From Adiantum capillus-veneris (lineage: Eukaryota > Streptophyta > Polypodiopsida > Polypodiales > Pteridaceae): DNA of 64,000 bases. The position numbers were made by a program, and so were the translations under genes. The DNA is taken from positions 79,219,169 to 79,283,168 of the forward strand of contig CM043958.1 in assembly GCA_014529385.2 (NCBI GenBank). Direction: 5' to 3'. A model generated the notes under the pieces. The model made no database searches. It was given only the letters and a program-made list of their open reading frames with translations, and had not been told where the DNA came from. Numbering within the stretch: position 1 is the stretch's first letter; every line of letters starts with the position of its first letter. This document shows, piece after piece, positions 21,242 to 32,960 of the stretch.

Positions 21242-24200
21242 GGGACATACCTCTAAATACGAAGAGTGGGAAATCAAAGTACTTAGCATATGTACTTCAT
21301 GTCCCAAACATTACAAAGAATCTTGTTTCTGTTGGACAAATGGTTGAGCAGGGTTTGCAGGTTCGCTTCAATCCAAATGGCTGCTATGTAGAAGATTTCC
21401 AGAATGGCTGTAAGCTGATCACAGAGGGCAAATGTGTGGGCAGAATGTTTACGCTGAATGTAGACATGCCTGAGGTAAAAGCTGCATTATTTGCACAGGG
21501 CACAGGTGTTGTGGCTGATGTTGACATTTGGCACAAACGCATTGGCCATGTCAATGAGCAGAGATTGCGCAGCATGCAATCAAAACAGATTGTAAAAGGT
21601 TTGCCCAAATTCAAGGTGGATGGTATGCATAAAGTGTATGCAGCATGCCAGTTTGGAAAACAGTCAAAGGGCTCATTTCCACATGAGCGCAATGTATGTA
21701 AAAAGCCACTTGAGGTGGTGCACACAGATGTTTGGGGTCCAACCGATACTGCAAGCATACATGGTTGCAGGTATTATGTCTCTTTCATTGATGACCATAC
21801 AAGGAAAGTATGGGTCTACTTCATGCGTAACAAAAGTGAAGTGTTTGGTCACTTTCAAGACTTCAAAGTCATGATTGAGAAGGAGACAGATATGCAAATC
21901 AAGACATTGAGGTCAGATGGAGGGGGAGAGTACTTCTCCAATGATTTTTCAGATTTTCTGCGAATGCATGGTATACACAGGCAGTTTACATGCAGATATA
22001 CTCCACAGCAGAATGGGGTCGCAGAAAGGAAAAACAGGCACATTGCAGAGGTTGCACGTGCATTGATGAATGAGAAGAACATGCCTCATCATTTCTGGGC
22101 TGAAGCTGTAAATACAGCTGTGTACATTATGAACAGGACACCTACAGCTGCGGTGCATGATGTAACACCTGAGGAAAAGTTTACAGGTACAAAGCCTGAT
22201 TTGGCACACTTGAAAGTGTTTGGCTGCATAGCTTACATGCATGTACCAGATGAGTTGCGTAGGAAATTGGATCCTAAAGCAGAGAAATGTATTCTTGTGG
22301 GATATTCCCTTGAACAAAAGGGGTACAGGTGCTACAATCCTACTACACGAGAATTACGAGTGAGCAGAGATGTAGTCTTTGATGAGATGAGCAGCTGGTA
22401 CAGCAATGCACATGGCACTATTGGGGCTGATGTAAAAGATGATGTGGTTGTACAAAATGTGAGGCCACAGTCACAGGTTTTGAGTGGACCACAAGAGTCC
22501 TCTTCTCGTGGCTCTGTTGAGAAACCATGGAATGGTAGACTACGTATGCAGGTTACTCCACCAACAGGTACAGGGAATGTATCACGAAAAGGAAAGGAAA
22601 AGGTTGATGAACCTCCCTTTATGGTTGATGCATCATTAGGTTTTTCACATGTAGACATGGATTCAGATGGTTCTGAACAAAGTCTTGATGAGGAATTTGG
22701 AATTCCGGCTGTCAGGACACCTGGTGTAAGGAAAGTACAAGAAGATGCTAGAGGGCAAAGGAGTGACCCAGGACCGCGCAGATCTAATAGAGTCAGAAAT
22801 CCAGTTCACAAATTGACTTATGATGGGTATCTAGCGCATCACCAAGCCTACATGGCTAAGGTGATACAGGATGTGGAGCCCACATGTTTTGAGGATGCAG
22901 TTGGAAATGTGCATTGGGATGATGCAATGAATGAAGAGATGGCTGCATTGGAAGCAAATGACACATGGGAGTTGGTGCCATTGCCAAGTGGCAAGAAAGC
23001 TATTGGCTGCAAATGGGTGTATAAAACCAAGCATAAGGCTGATGGTAACATTGAGCGTCACAAGGCAAGGCTGGTCGCAAAGGGTTATGCACAGACATAT
23101 GGCATAGACTATGAGGAGACCTTTGCTTCAGTGGCAAAGATGACGACAGTGAGAGCTGTCATAGCAGTGGCTGCATCTAGAGGATGGATTATGCATCAAA
23201 TGGATGTAAAGAATGCCTTCTTGAATGGTGAGTTGCAAGAGGAAGTGTATATGGATCAGCCACCTGGTTATGTCGATCCAGGTTACCCAGATTATGTATG
23301 CAGACTTCTCAAAGCTTTGTATGGTTTGAAGCAGGGCTCTAGAGCATGGTATGACAGGATTGCCAAGTATCTTGTCAGTATTGGTTTTAGGAGAGCTCAT
23401 GCTGATCATTCACTCTATGTACGTGAGAGTGATGTGGGGATTGTGGTCATTACCATATATGTAGATGACCTTATTATTGTTGGTGACAATGCTATGGAGA
23501 TTGACCATGTGAAGGGTCTTCTCAAACAGGAGTTTGAAATGAAAGATTTAGGCGAGTTGCGCTACTTTCTTGGCATTGAAGTGATCAGGACTCCAGAGGG
23601 TGTATGGCTATCACAGAGACAGTATGCTTTGGACATGTTGTCAAAGTATGGTATGGCTGAGTGTAAGCCAATTTCTATTCCCTTGGATGTGAATGCAAAG
23701 CTGAGTGCAGAGAAGGGTGATGTTGTTGAGGATGTCAACATGTACAGGAAGATTGTGGGTAGTCTAATCTACTTGACTATCACGAGGCCAGACTTGAGCT
23801 ACACAGTAGGCTTGGAGAGTCAGTTCATGCAACTTCCGAGGAAGCCACATTTGGATGGAGTACGACGCACACTTAGGTATGTGCAAGGTACTCTTGACTA
23901 CGCATTGTTCTATGCAGCAGATGCACCATTAGCATTGTATGGGTATACAGATGCAGATTGGGCAGGTAGCATTGTTGATAGGAGATCTACGAGTGGCTTC
24001 ATGTTCTCTTTTGGGAGTGCTGCTGTTACTTGGAGCAGCAAAAAGCAGCCTACGGTTGCTTTATCGAGCACAGAGGCCGAGTACAGAGGTGCAGCAGTTG
24101 CGGCGTGCGAGGTAACTTGGCTACACACATTACTTGAGGACTTGGGAGTGCAGGTGGACCAGAAGATTTTCATCCATTGTGACAACCTCAGCAGCATGCA

Positions 24201-24444
24201 GTTGGCTAGGAACCCAGTGTTCCATGCCAGGACCAAACACATAGAGGTCCATTACCACTACGTTCGAGAGCGAGTGTTGGCGGGCGACATCGACTTGGTC
24301 TATGTCAGCACAGAGGAGCAGATAGCGGATATCTTTACCAAGGCCCTCGGAGCTGAGAATCTTCGACGTTTCCAGACTATGCTTGGACTCTGCGACATGC
24401 AGAGCTCGAGGGGGAGTGTTGAGATGTCGAGCTCTACACCTTGA
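21172..24444 (+). CDS. pol: Copia pol: protease end, integrase, RT, RNase H
   Basis: A 1,090-codon open frame. Residues 1-100 finish the protease. Integrase follows: HHCC finger near 120-160 with the first Cys replaced by Tyr (codon 156, TAT) and the second Cys intact, then catalytic Asp186, Asp249 and Glu285 with the correct D35E spacing. RT has Asp-Val-Lys-Asn-Ala-Phe and the Tyr-Val-Asp-Asp box at residues 763-766. RNase H keeps Ala-Asp-Trp, Ser-Ser-Thr-Glu-Ala-Glu-Tyr and His-Cys-Asp-Asn. The frame ends 28 bases inside the 3' LTR. The ATG used here is internal; in an active copy this would be made as part of one gag-pol polyprotein. The catalytic residues are all present, but the upstream frameshifts cut it off from gag. 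Confidence 0.92.
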   Translation: MRKPDVSGYVQTGDDTAHPIAHVGDIPLNTKSGKSKYLAYVLHVPNITKNLVSVGQMVEQGLQVRFNPNGCYVEDFQNGCKLITEGKCVGRMFTLNVDMPEVKAALFAQGTGVVADVDIWHKRIGHVNEQRLRSMQSKQIVKGLPKFKVDGMHKVYAACQFGKQSKGSFPHERNVCKKPLEVVHTDVWGPTDTASIHGCRYYVSFIDDHTRKVWVYFMRNKSEVFGHFQDFKVMIEKETDMQIKTLRSDGGGEYFSNDFSDFLRMHGIHRQFTCRYTPQQNGVAERKNRHIAEVARALMNEKNMPHHFWAEAVNTAVYIMNRTPTAAVHDVTPEEKFTGTKPDLAHLKVFGCIAYMHVPDELRRKLDPKAEKCILVGYSLEQKGYRCYNPTTRELRVSRDVVFDEMSSWYSNAHGTIGADVKDDVVVQNVRPQSQVLSGPQESSSRGSVEKPWNGRLRMQVTPPTGTGNVSRKGKEKVDEPPFMVDASLGFSHVDMDSDGSEQSLDEEFGIPAVRTPGVRKVQEDARGQRSDPGPRRSNRVRNPVHKLTYDGYLAHHQAYMAKVIQDVEPTCFEDAVGNVHWDDAMNEEMAALEANDTWELVPLPSGKKAIGCKWVYKTKHKADGNIERHKARLVAKGYAQTYGIDYEETFASVAKMTTVRAVIAVAASRGWIMHQMDVKNAFLNGELQEEVYMDQPPGYVDPGYPDYVCRLLKALYGLKQGSRAWYDRIAKYLVSIGFRRAHADHSLYVRESDVGIVVITIYVDDLIIVGDNAMEIDHVKGLLKQEFEMKDLGELRYFLGIEVIRTPEGVWLSQRQYALDMLSKYGMAECKPISIPLDVNAKLSAEKGDVVEDVNMYRKIVGSLIYLTITRPDLSYTVGLESQFMQLPRKPHLDGVRRTLRYVQGTLDYALFYAADAPLALYGYTDADWAGSIVDRRSTSGFMFSFGSAAVTWSSKKQPTVALSSTEAEYRGAAVAACEVTWLHTLLEDLGVQVDQKIFIHCDNLSSMQLARNPVFHARTKHIEVHYHYVRERVLAGDIDLVYVSTEEQIADIFTKALGAENLRRFQTMLGLCDMQSSRGSVEMSSSTP
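24408..24416 (+). other. Copia polypurine tract
   Basis: GAGGGGGAG directly before the 3' LTR, in the position of the plus-strand DNA primer. Confidence 0.9.
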
Positions 24445-24738
24445 GCTGGCATCCACTACGGGTCTTGGCCGCTTACGGCATTTACTCACTGGCGCGTTAG
24501 GTGACCGACACGGAGGATCTCTGCCAGTGATTCTACAGCTGGACTACACTTATAGTGCCAGCCTAGTACGCTTCTAGCGAGTTCACACTTAGTGACCGCA
24601 TGTACATATGTGCTACTTTTCAGCTTTAGCACTTAGTCATTTTGTACTCTCTTTTCTGTGAAGAAGAAGAAGAAGCTTTCCATCTCTGTGTGCTTTGTGC
24701 TTGTCTTGTGTAGCTCTCTTGCATCCTCATTCTTTACA
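24417..24738 (+). repeat. Copia 3' LTR
   Basis: 322 bp, identical to the 5' LTR except one base. Confidence 0.97.
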
Positions 24739-24791
24739 TGTGTGCGTGTGGAAAGAGAGAGAGGGAGATGTTTCTCCGCTAGCTGCTGCCA

Positions 24792-24796
<5 letters not shown>

Positions 24797-24841
<45 letters not shown>

Positions 24842-24929
24842 TGATGGGGAGAGAGAGAGAGAGAGGGAGGTGTTAGGGAGTGTGTGTGTGAGAGAGAGAT
24901 GGTGAGAGTGTGTGTGTGTGGCCTGTGTT

Positions 24930-24960
<31 letters not shown>
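24797..24960. repeat. (GA)n low complexity, end of LTR B
   Basis: GA runs interrupted by GT blocks, matching 10,790-10,950 of LTR A. Confidence 0.93.
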
Positions 24961-24963
<3 letters not shown>

Positions 24964-25253
24964 TGGTGGCTACCTGCAGACAAACGAGAGGGAGAGAGAC
25001 GGGTGGCAATAATGGAGGAGAGAGAGAGGGAGTGGTGATAATGGAGGAGAGAGAGGGTGTGGTGCCAAGTTGGGGAGGCCCCTCTATGGGCGGCGCACAA
25101 GTTAAGGAAAGAGGGGTGGCGGCATGCAGGAAAAAAAGTTTTTTTAATATATTTTTTTCTTGTATTATGCTCGCATCCCGAGTGGGGTTGGCTCCCTCGG
25201 CCATGGCTTCAAAAGTCGGTCGTCATTAGCCCACCCTTTTTGGCTAGATGCAT

Positions 25254-25703
25254 TCATGCCCCTAGCGCTGCTTTTAATTCTCTTGCAACAGAGTTGGAGG
25301 GTTCTCCCTCCTCTGGAATATCTACCATGAACTCCAAATCAAACCTCAATAGGTACCTTGTGAGCCTCGATCCATTGACTATGGTCTTGTGAATTCGGCC
25401 ATCTATCTCCATCAATTTGTAGCTACCATTGGTGTATTGCCTTTTGACGATGAAAGGTCCTTTCCATCTGGGATGAAACTTATTATCTTTCCTAGTTTCA
25501 AATCTATTGTCGTATCTCAACACTAACATGACTTTCTTCAGACCCTTTTCCTTAAGCGCTTGATTGAATGTGAGTCGACGTCGTTCTGCTTGCATTGCAT
25601 AGTAGTTGATTGCATCTTCACTATCTAGCTGAAGCCTTTCTAGATCCAACATGTGGTTGCGGAGATGGGAAATTGGGCATTGTAGCCTAGCCATGACTTG
25701 CAA
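25254..25703 (-). pseudogene. Gypsy 2 integrase C-terminal domain (open)
   Basis: 149 open codons on the minus strand, ending at the natural pol stop. It shows a helix-rich start, then Phe-His-Pro-Arg-Trp-Lys-Gly-Pro-Phe, Gly-Ser-Tyr-Lys-Leu-Met-Glu and Gly-Arg-Ile-His-Lys, the SH3-like tail typical of gypsy integrases that have no chromodomain. It fixes the end of pol about 130 bases from LTR B. Confidence 0.8.
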
Positions 25704-25935
25704 GGCTGGCTATCTGTACCTTGATGGGTAAAATCGATTCTTTTCCATATACCAAATGGAAAGGGGTGAAACCTAGTGATGTTCGGAATTTCATCCGGTA
25801 GGCCCAAAGAGCGACCATGAGATGCTTATCCCAATCACTTGTGTGGTTATTCACCTACTTTGTGATAATGTTACAGATCATGCCATTTACCTTTTCTACT
25901 AGACCATTGCAGTGTGGATAGTATGGAGTGGAGTG

Positions 25936-26600
25936 TCAACGTGTGATGCCTAACTTTTTCATCAGTTCTCCCATTAAGTCGCCTTTGAAAGCTGGCCCTC
26001 TATCAGATATTATCTCGAGAGGTGTGCCAAAGCCACAAAAGATATTCTCAAATATGAACTTCGCCACTTGTTGGGTTGTAATGCATGTGGTGGCTGCTGC
26101 TTCCACCCAACGTATCATGTAGTCTACACCAACTAGAATGTACAGTTTACTTGACTATGCCCTTTGTAAAGGACCAATTGCACCTTTCCTCCACTTCTCA
26201 AACGGACCATATGAGATGATAGGAGTCCGTGGCTCATAGGTTAGTGTTCAATCACTGGTTACCAGGTTTCCTTTGAAACCTAGCCCTCCCACCGGTTCTC
26301 CAACCAAGTTGCCTCTGAAACTGGCCCTCTATCAGATATTATCTCCAGAGGTGTGCCAAAGCGACAACAAATGTGCTCAAATATGAACTTCATCACTTCT
26401 TTGGCTGTAATTCTTGTGGCGGATGTTGCTTCTGCCCATCGGGTCATGAAGTCTATAACAAATAGAATGTACAGTTTACCCGACTAGGCCCTTGGTAAAG
26501 GACCAATTGCATCTATCCCTCACTTCTCAAACGGGCCATATGAGATGATAGGAGTTTGTGGCTCATAGGTTAGTGTTTGATCACTGGATATTTGAGACAA
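25936..26600 (-). pseudogene. Gypsy 2 integrase core, internally duplicated
   Basis: The minus strand at 25,936-26,118 encodes the catalytic-core segment with the Ser-Asp-Arg-Gly-Pro motif. The DNA from about 25,970 to 26,272 is repeated at about 26,298-26,600 with a 329-bp offset. The second copy resembles element 1 more than it resembles the first copy, so it probably came by recombination or template switching between two subfamilies. Confidence 0.8.
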
Positions 26601-26776
26601 TCTCTGCATCTTTTATGCCAATGATGCACATCCCTATTCAAACTAGGCCAAGAGAATCCTGCCTATAGAATCTTCCTACTAGTAATATCTAGAGCAAAGT
26701 GGCCACCGCAAACACCTTCATGACAACTTGAGATGACCTCCATGGTTTCACTAGAGATTTGCACTTGCTTGAGAAT

Positions 26777-27478
26777 CTAGTCTTTGCCCTTGCAATATGA
26801 GTTGTTGTTTATAAGGTGATATCTTGTTGCCTTTTGGACATGCCATTGTTTTTGGCCCTTGGTATACCCTTCAAGACATTCTATTGTATCTAAGAAGCTG
26901 ATGATATCAGGCATAGCATCGCTACCTTGAAAGAGGGGCAGCTTTAGTTTGATTGCTCCTATGGGAACATCTTGTATTCTTTCCTTGGCAAGAGCATCTG
27001 CTTCTTGATTTTTTGCCCTAGGACATGAAATAGTTGCAATGCTCGTAATGGACACGAAAAACCAGATTCTTACAAACCCAAGTCACATTTATCTGCTTTA
27101 TCAAGAGCATGGTATCTCCAAACACATTTAGGTGATGAACCCCTTTTAAAACACATTGCTCTACTCCAAGAATTGGGCCGCGTACTCCGCTTCATTGTTG
27201 GAGTGGAAGTGTAGCAGCTGCCCAAAAGAGAATACCTTTTTCCTTTGCTCATTGAAAATGACGATGCCAGTTGCCTGTTCCATTGCTCTTTTGTAAGCTC
27301 CTTCAAAGAAAAGAGAGTGAGCTCCTTCTAGCTTAGGAACTTCCACCATTGTTGTCACCCCTTTTCCTTTTGTGTTGACCTTTAGCTTCTTTACATAGTG
27401 ATATGAGTAAGAATCAAACTCTTGCAATCTAACAAGCCACTTGGAGATCCTAGATGAGACGTCCATGTGTTGCATCAC
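26777..27478 (-). pseudogene. Gypsy 2 RNase H region
   Basis: Frames 27,161-27,478, 27,070-27,306 and 26,777-27,055 encode RNase H in pieces. Recognisable parts are Thr-Gly-Ile-Val-Ile-Phe-Asn-Glu and Asn-Glu-Ala-Glu-Tyr-Ala-Ala (the conserved Glu region), and the end motif Ala-Asp-Ala-Leu-Ala-Lys-Glu, which is intact here but damaged in element 1. Confidence 0.72.
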
Positions 27479-27589
27479 ATACGAAAAGACTTTTCAATTG
27501 TTAGAATTACAAAGGATCTCGGCAATAGATAAGAGCGGAACTTTGTAGTGGCAAACATCAATGCAAGCACCATGTGCTCTACCGTGGTG

Positions 27590-28814
27590 AATCCTATTTA
27601 TTTTGGGGTCATGACGTGACTAGAGAAGTAGATAGGATGCATGAAAGAGGTTTGGGGGTCCTTCTGCATTAGTATGGCGCCAAGTATATCACTTCCTACA
27701 CTAGCGTTGACATAAATGGCTTGTCCCATCTAGGGAGGTGCAATGGTGGGAACCGAAGCCAGGATCTCTTTCACTTTGCTAGAGTGTTGCTCATTTTCTT
27801 CACTCCATAGGAATACATCTCTATGGGTGACTTGTTGTAAAGGGAGAACCACTTGAGAGAGAAAGTAAATGAACCTACTTAAATAACTTACCATTTGACA
27901 AAAAGAGACCAATCGCTTAGCTATTGTGGGTGATGATAAAGATACTAAAGCTTGAACCTTGCTTGGTTCAGCTTCAATTCCTTTGGCTGAAATTACATGG
28001 CCGAGAAGAGTGACCTTGCTTTCACCAATGTGACACTTATGTACGTAAGCTGGTCACCAAGGTTTGCAGCCTAGCCAGGCCATCATATACCTTGCTCAAA
28101 TGGAGGGGCAAGAATTGTAGATGCAAAAATCATCTATGAAAACCCGTATTGACTTACCAAAGTATGGATGGAAGACAAAAGTTACATAGCATTGCAATGT
28201 GGTTGGAGTGTTGCTGAGTCCAAAAGGCATCACTCTATAATCAAAACATCCCCATGGTGTTATGAAGGTTGTCTTTTTTTGGTCTTCTTCTACAATGCTA
28301 ATCTAGAAATGGCCTAAGTAGCCATCACATACTGTGTAGCGCTCATGACCTGCTACTTTGTTGAGAATCCTATGTTGGAATGGGAGGCAATCAGTTTTCT
28401 TTGTTGCATTGAGAGGTTTGTAGTCTACACAAACCCTTCACTTATCGTTTTTCTTTGGCGTGACCACCATTGGAGAGAACACTCTAATTCTTTGACGGGG
28501 TAAATGAAACTTTCCTGTAGAAAACTCCTTACCTCTTTGAGCAATGCCTCTTGTTGAACTACCCCAAGCCTTTTGAGCTTTTGCACTACAGGCTTACTTC
28601 CTTCTTTGAGTCTTATGCGGTGCTGCACCATTGTGGTGCGTGTGATCTTGTCATAACCATCAATGAAAAGTGCGGTGAAGTTACCTAGCATAGAATTGTA
28701 TTCTTCTCTCTCTTTGCTAGCTAATTCATTGGAGAGCATCCGATGTAACTTACTTGTATCCACCAAGGGTTGAGTACACCAAATGGTCCCCTTGGTTCTT
28801 TGGTGGTTCTTCAA
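27590..28814 (-). pseudogene. Gypsy 2 reverse transcriptase
   Basis: The minus-strand RT is homologous to 13,240-14,450. The frame 28,425-28,814 holds the start (including Asn-Phe-Thr-Ala-Leu-Phe-Ile-Asp-Gly and Gly-Ser-Lys-Pro-Val) and the catalytic box Phe-Ile-Asp-Asp is at 28,129-28,140. The palm is broken by several frame changes; 27,730-27,912 is a short open remnant of the connection region. Confidence 0.78.
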
Positions 28815-29379
28815 ATTGTGTCAATCTCTTTGGATCTCTTAGGATGACTCCCATCACTTCGATGCTACTATTGCTCTCCTCAATTGTTGTCATCTCTTCT
28901 CCCGAGGTGGTCGAAGAGTCACTAGTGAAAGCATCTTTCGATGCCTCCAAGATCATGTTGGATTGCTTCCCATTCTTCATGTCATAGAATATGGGATTTT
29001 TTTTAGCATTATTCAACTGGATCATTCCGGTACTTCAGCCCTGCTTAGCCTCCATAGCCATGAGCCATGGACTTTCGAGAATGATAGGGTAGCCCTCCCC
29101 TTTGTGTGGTATGACAAACATATCTACCTCCACTTCTGTGTTGAATGCCTTCACCTAGACTACATTTACAATGCCTACGCACTTCACTTTGACGTTATTT
29201 TTCATTTAAACTCGGTAGGGTGCAAGCCTACTTACCTCTAGGCCTAGATGGTGCATCATTTTTCACTCATGACGCATATTTGTGTGTCGTCATCTATGTA
29301 GATGTTTGCGATACGTTGCCCCTTGATGTGGGCCTCCATGATAGGTAGGATGTTTTCTAGATACCTCCCAGAGATAGCC
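28750..29379 (-). pseudogene. Gypsy 2 protease-RT linker and broken protease
   Basis: The frame 28,750-29,025 is nearly identical to 14,377-14,682 of element 1 (Arg-Asp-Pro-Lys-Arg-Leu-Thr-Gln-Phe motif). Beyond 29,100 the protease region is present only as decayed DNA up to the truncation. Confidence 0.72.
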
Positions 29380-29880
29380 GCAACCTCAAACCTCAAATAT
29401 TGCATTTCCTGGAGTGTGTGGAAAAAGTTAGTGTGCAGGTGCTCTAAAATGTCTTAATGAAAGTTGTCACAAATTGGTTAATTTTGGGAACTCAAACACA
29501 ACGCATTTCAATGGCAGTATGCTAAAATTACCTTGTATGGGCAATTTTTGCGATAGACTTGGTGGCAAGCTTACTTGCCACTATTGCAGTCAACCGCCCA
29601 TTTGTTTGTGTACATGTGATTGCTTTGAACATTCTGTGATCCCATGGATAAAAGCATAACCAGATTAATGGTACATCTTGTGGGGATGCACTATATAATC
29701 ATGTCAATGTATAATGTGAGTTCGAAAGGAGGGGTTTTAAAATGAAAAAAATTAGGCAATTTAAGAGAGATACATTAAAGCAAGGGGTTTTTATATTCAA
29801 TTTTGGGAAAAAGTCTTAAAATAAGGGTCCATTTTATTCATTTAGACATGTTAAACAAGGGGTTTTTTTAATACCTCGTG
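29380..29880. other. No gene seen; flank of the gypsy array
   Basis: Unique-looking sequence. A 61-codon frame at 29,474-29,659 has several Cys but no recognisable finger and no supporting context. Confidence 0.5.
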
Positions 29881-32330
29881 AATGCACGTTATACAGGGGT
29901 ACTGGACGGTGAAACCCCCTAGGGTACATCAAGGAACTCACCAACATGACATGAGGGATGGGTCGTCAAAAGGGCTCACCGATAAAAGCAAAGAAATGGT
30001 TGCACGAGTTCTTAGTGTGGATAGACATTTAGGCACAAGAAAAAGGTACAAATGTGTATGGCAAAGGAAATTGTGACAACAACTTTGATGCAAGATGGGG
30101 GCTCTAGCCATGTACTTGATGAAATGTTGCTAAGGCAATGGGTCCCTTGGTGGAGGACAATTGGTGAGGATACTTACATGTTTCTCGTATTTTGACATAA
30201 TATTTCAAAGTAATTTAACTCTGAGATACAGGTTTTGTAGGTTAGTGGTGGCTGGAACTAGGAATGGGCCAACAAAGGAGAGCTTTGGTGTCGACTCCTT
30301 GTTGAAGCTAAAAAGAGATTGCATGTATGATTTTCTCCACAAAAGCAGGCTTCTTAGGCGAAGACAAAAGGGGAGTGGTTCTTTGTGTTCAAGATGTCTA
30401 CACTTGGTCCTGCATCTGGATTGGGTTTGGTTAATCAAATGCAACAAAGTGGACTTGTAGATCTTTGGCACGCTTGGATGTAGTTTTATCACACTCATCG
30501 AGTGGAGGATTGGGTGACCATGGCATGCCACGTTTATGATCCAAGGTTTGTTGTCTTAGGACCATATTCTATAAGTTTTACATATCTTAAGAAACAACCA
30601 ACAATGTGTTTACTAATGTGCTTGTTTTATGTTGCAGCATGCACGATCTCCTCACTATTGCAACTTGTGAGATGAAAGAGGAATACAAGCAAGCATAAAT
30701 TATTTTTTGGTTGTGCATAAATGAAGTTATGGAGATTCATGGATGTGTGAGAGAGGATTTCCCTGGATTCATGGTGGACAAATCTCAAGCCAATTGGATG
30801 CAGTTCGCACTGTGTTCAATGGTGGCCAAAACAATGTTCTACAACATCGTGAGAGACCTTACCTTTTTCATTGGAAACAAAGCATTATTGCACATACCAC
30901 AAAGTACATTGTCTCTTCATCTCAACAAACTCACAAAGGTGTGTGTGAAAAGTGGCATCTAGTCCCCTCTAACGAGGCAGCTGCAGTGGAGTCTCATCCA
31001 CTTTGACAATGGTGGCGAAATGGAAATTGCATCGATAGAAACATCCATGCAATGGACTCTTGGTTGAGTTGGTGGGAGGTGCGTCTTGCACATTGGGGAG
31101 CATCGTGTCAAAAATAGAGGGATATGCTGATGGGGAAAACACTTCAAGAACCAACTTTGCTAAGAGCAAGCATGGTAGCTAGCTTGTAGGCAAAGGGATC
31201 AAAAAAAAATTCTCATTGTATGATGCATGTACTTCAGATATGGCAAATGCAATACTACAAAGCACGAAGGCAGTTTCTTACTCTCAAGGTAAACATATTG
31301 GAAAGGGTCCTTCACTAGAGAGGCTCAAGGAAAGAGTTTCCTTTAGTCCAACACAAGTGATAAGAGTAGTAAATGAGGCTACATATAGAACTCCCATTTA
31401 TAAGGCTTGCACTCCACTTGAAGGAGACAAAGAAACTGTTTGGCAAAAGTGAGGGCCATTGATTGATTATTGATGAATCAAAACATAGGCCAAATTACAA
31501 TACAAAAACACAAACTGCACAACACACAGAAGACCAAGGAAGATCATTTTAACAAAAGATTCAGGGATAGTAGATGGGAGTGAGAATACCAAAGAGAAGA
31601 TGAAGTTTTGTGTTTTGGAACAAAAGGTCATTGTAGCTATGTGGACAATCAAAAGAACCCATCTTGGTAGTCATATGACATGCAGTGGCACCCCCAGTGG
31701 TGGAAAAAAGATGTGGACAAAATATTATGTATGTAGTAAAGGGACTCCTGCACCATCCTTTGAGGGGTATAGAAAACATCCAAATGGGCTACTCAAAAAT
31801 GGTTTTGGTTTTGTCTGAGACATGTTATTCATTGCTAAGTGGTGCATCATAATAGAACAAATGCCAGCTCCCTCCAACAACATGGCCGGTTGATCTACGA
31901 TTAAATCTCACACATCAAGAAGTTGAGGTACTACTTGAAGCAGGATTTCAAGTGGAGACAATTGGAAAATATCAAGAGAGTGCGACAACGAACTCCTCAC
32001 AGGGGTGGAGTTGATTCCTCTTCCGCTTCAACAAAAGCAAGTAGCAGTGGTTCAATGCTAAGAAATGGCATAAGAGTCAAATTTTGGACTTCCATTTCAA
32101 AGGAGGGATTGGCATCACTCTTTGTTGAAAGGCTAAGGTGATTGAAGAGAAATTCATTGTATACAAATCACATGAAATCTTCAAGGTTGAGAATCATGTA
32201 ACAGATGGGCGTGTGGGGGTGTATGAGGTGCACATCAAGGATGAGGCTATTGCACATGCTCTTATTTCACCGATAGGGAGACCAAGAAAAAATATTCTTT
32301 GGCTTGCAAGCACTTGTACTTAATTTTCTT
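29881..32330 (+). pseudogene. Decayed multi-exon gene, possibly MULE/SWIM-like family
   Basis: A chain of protein-like pieces on the plus strand: 29,882-30,076, 30,230-30,550 (after a CAG acceptor), 30,640-31,006 (after a TTGCAG acceptor), 31,216-31,452, 31,600-31,818 and 31,920-32,323. One piece reads Asp-Lys-Ser-Gln-Ala-Asn-Trp then an Arg-Glu-Arg-Pro...Phe-His-Trp...Ser-Ile-Ile-Ala-His-Thr pattern. From memory this resembles uncharacterised, probably transposase-derived proteins of ferns and lycophytes; I cannot verify it. Stops and frame changes interrupt nearly every piece, so it is a pseudogene. Confidence 0.4.

Positions 32331-32960
<630 letters not shown>

Larger units (their letters stand above)
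19483..24738 (+). mobile_element. Complete Ty1/copia retrotransposon, 5,256 bp, young insertion
   Basis: It has two 322-bp LTRs (19,483-19,804; 24,417-24,738) starting TGTTGAGATG and ending TTTACA, differing at one position only (T at 19,689, G at 24,623). An iMet-type primer site follows the 5' LTR and a polypurine tract precedes the 3' LTR. The target duplication is TGTGT at 19,478-19,482 and 24,739-24,743. The domain order is gag, protease, integrase, RT, RNase H, the copia order. It sits in LTR B of the gypsy array and is therefore younger. Two frameshifts split gag-pol. Confidence 0.97.
25129..29379 (-). mobile_element. Ty3/gypsy element 2, truncated at protease
   Basis: It is collinear with element 1 from the pol 3' end (25,129) through integrase, RNase H and RT to the protease region, where similarity stops at GAGATAGCC near 29,379 (equivalent to about 15,020 of element 1). 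Gag, primer site and outer LTR are missing. It shares LTR B with element 1, so the two form a tandem array. Many point changes, small indels and a 329-bp internal duplication make it non-functional. Confidence 0.87.

Noticed and set aside
22831-23409. Minus-strand frames inside the copia pol gene
   Set aside because: They are shadows of the strong plus-strand RT frame.
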